Shown in pieces: positions 23,248-23,297 of a DNA stretch of 23,297 bases. Source of the stretch: CAYXVJ01 sp964558445 (GTDB taxonomy: Bacteria > Bacillota > Clostridia > Saccharofermentanales > Fastidiosipilaceae). A program made the translations under genes and the position numbers. Location of the stretch: assembly GCA_964558445.1 (NCBI GenBank), contig CAZLEA010000029.1:1-23297 (forward strand), written 5' to 3'. The notes under the pieces are model-generated. The model was not told the origin of the DNA and ran no database searches. It was given only the letters and a program-made list of their open reading frames with translations. The stretch's first letter is position 1. Each line of letters starts with the position of its first letter.

Positions 23248-23297
23248 AGAGGATTTCTTCTCGATTATGATTAAGGCAGTTTTGTGGAGGATCTAGT

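Noticed and set aside
1..23297. Insertion sequences, integrase, tRNA or attachment sites marking a mobile island
   Set aside because: No transposase or integrase coding, no tRNA-like fold and no long terminal repeats were seen at the edges of the AT-rich block.

Overview
The window looks like chromosomal DNA of a low-to-mid GC anaerobic Bacillota (Clostridia-like) bacterium. The support is strong GGAGG-type ribosome binding sites before nearly every gene, an LplA/B/C-type sugar ABC transporter without its own ATPase, oligoendopeptidase F, a YjjG-type nucleotidase and a dGTPase-like HD enzyme. The species cannot be named from sequence alone. No rRNA, tRNA, IS element or CRISPR array was seen.

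Region 1 (1-7429). A terminator hairpin belonging to a gene left of the window comes first, then a minus-strand ornithine carbamoyltransferase. Divergent from it is a tightly packed plus-strand operon: a LacI-family regulator, an Old Yellow Enzyme (OYE) type flavin oxidoreductase, a short-chain dehydrogenase, a fumarate-reductase-like FAD flavoprotein and a 2-keto-3-deoxygluconate (KDG) kinase-like PfkB kinase. Start/stop overlaps and short gaps show that the five genes are one transcription unit. A perfect 14-bp LacI-type palindrome overlaps the inferred promoter. The cassette looks like a catabolic route in which a sugar acid or related polyol is remodelled by three redox enzymes before phosphorylation. 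I cannot match this gene set to a pathway I know.

Region 2 (7430-7713). A non-coding stretch between convergent transcripts holds a 13-bp perfect hairpin and three tandem ~64-bp repeats, each a long stem-loop. The middle copy has compensatory stem changes, so the structure rather than the sequence seems to be kept.

Region 3 (7714-17446, all minus strand). This is a glycan-use locus, visibly more AT-rich in its transporter part than its flanks. In transcription order it holds a hexapeptide-repeat acetyltransferase, an AraC regulator, two ABC permeases, a lipoprotein solute-binding protein, a GH43 enzyme, a GH95 alpha-L-fucosidase-type enzyme and a DUF4256 protein. The apparent logic is that AraC senses a ligand, the lipoprotein captures a fucosylated or arabinosylated oligosaccharide, the permeases import it using an ATPase encoded elsewhere, and the two cytoplasmic glycosidases trim it. 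The binding-protein cistron has a stem-loop on each side.

Region 4 (17447-23297, plus strand). A type-B carboxylesterase has its own upstream region. It is followed by oligoendopeptidase F and a YjjG-type HAD phosphatase that starts directly after its stop codon, then by a dGTPase-family HD triphosphohydrolase. The last 50 bases hold no gene, but a GGAGG-like motif near 23286-23290 suggests that another gene may start just outside the window.

The best candidates for something undescribed are the LacI-OYE-SDR-flavoprotein-KDG-kinase cassette and the covarying hairpin array at its 3' end.
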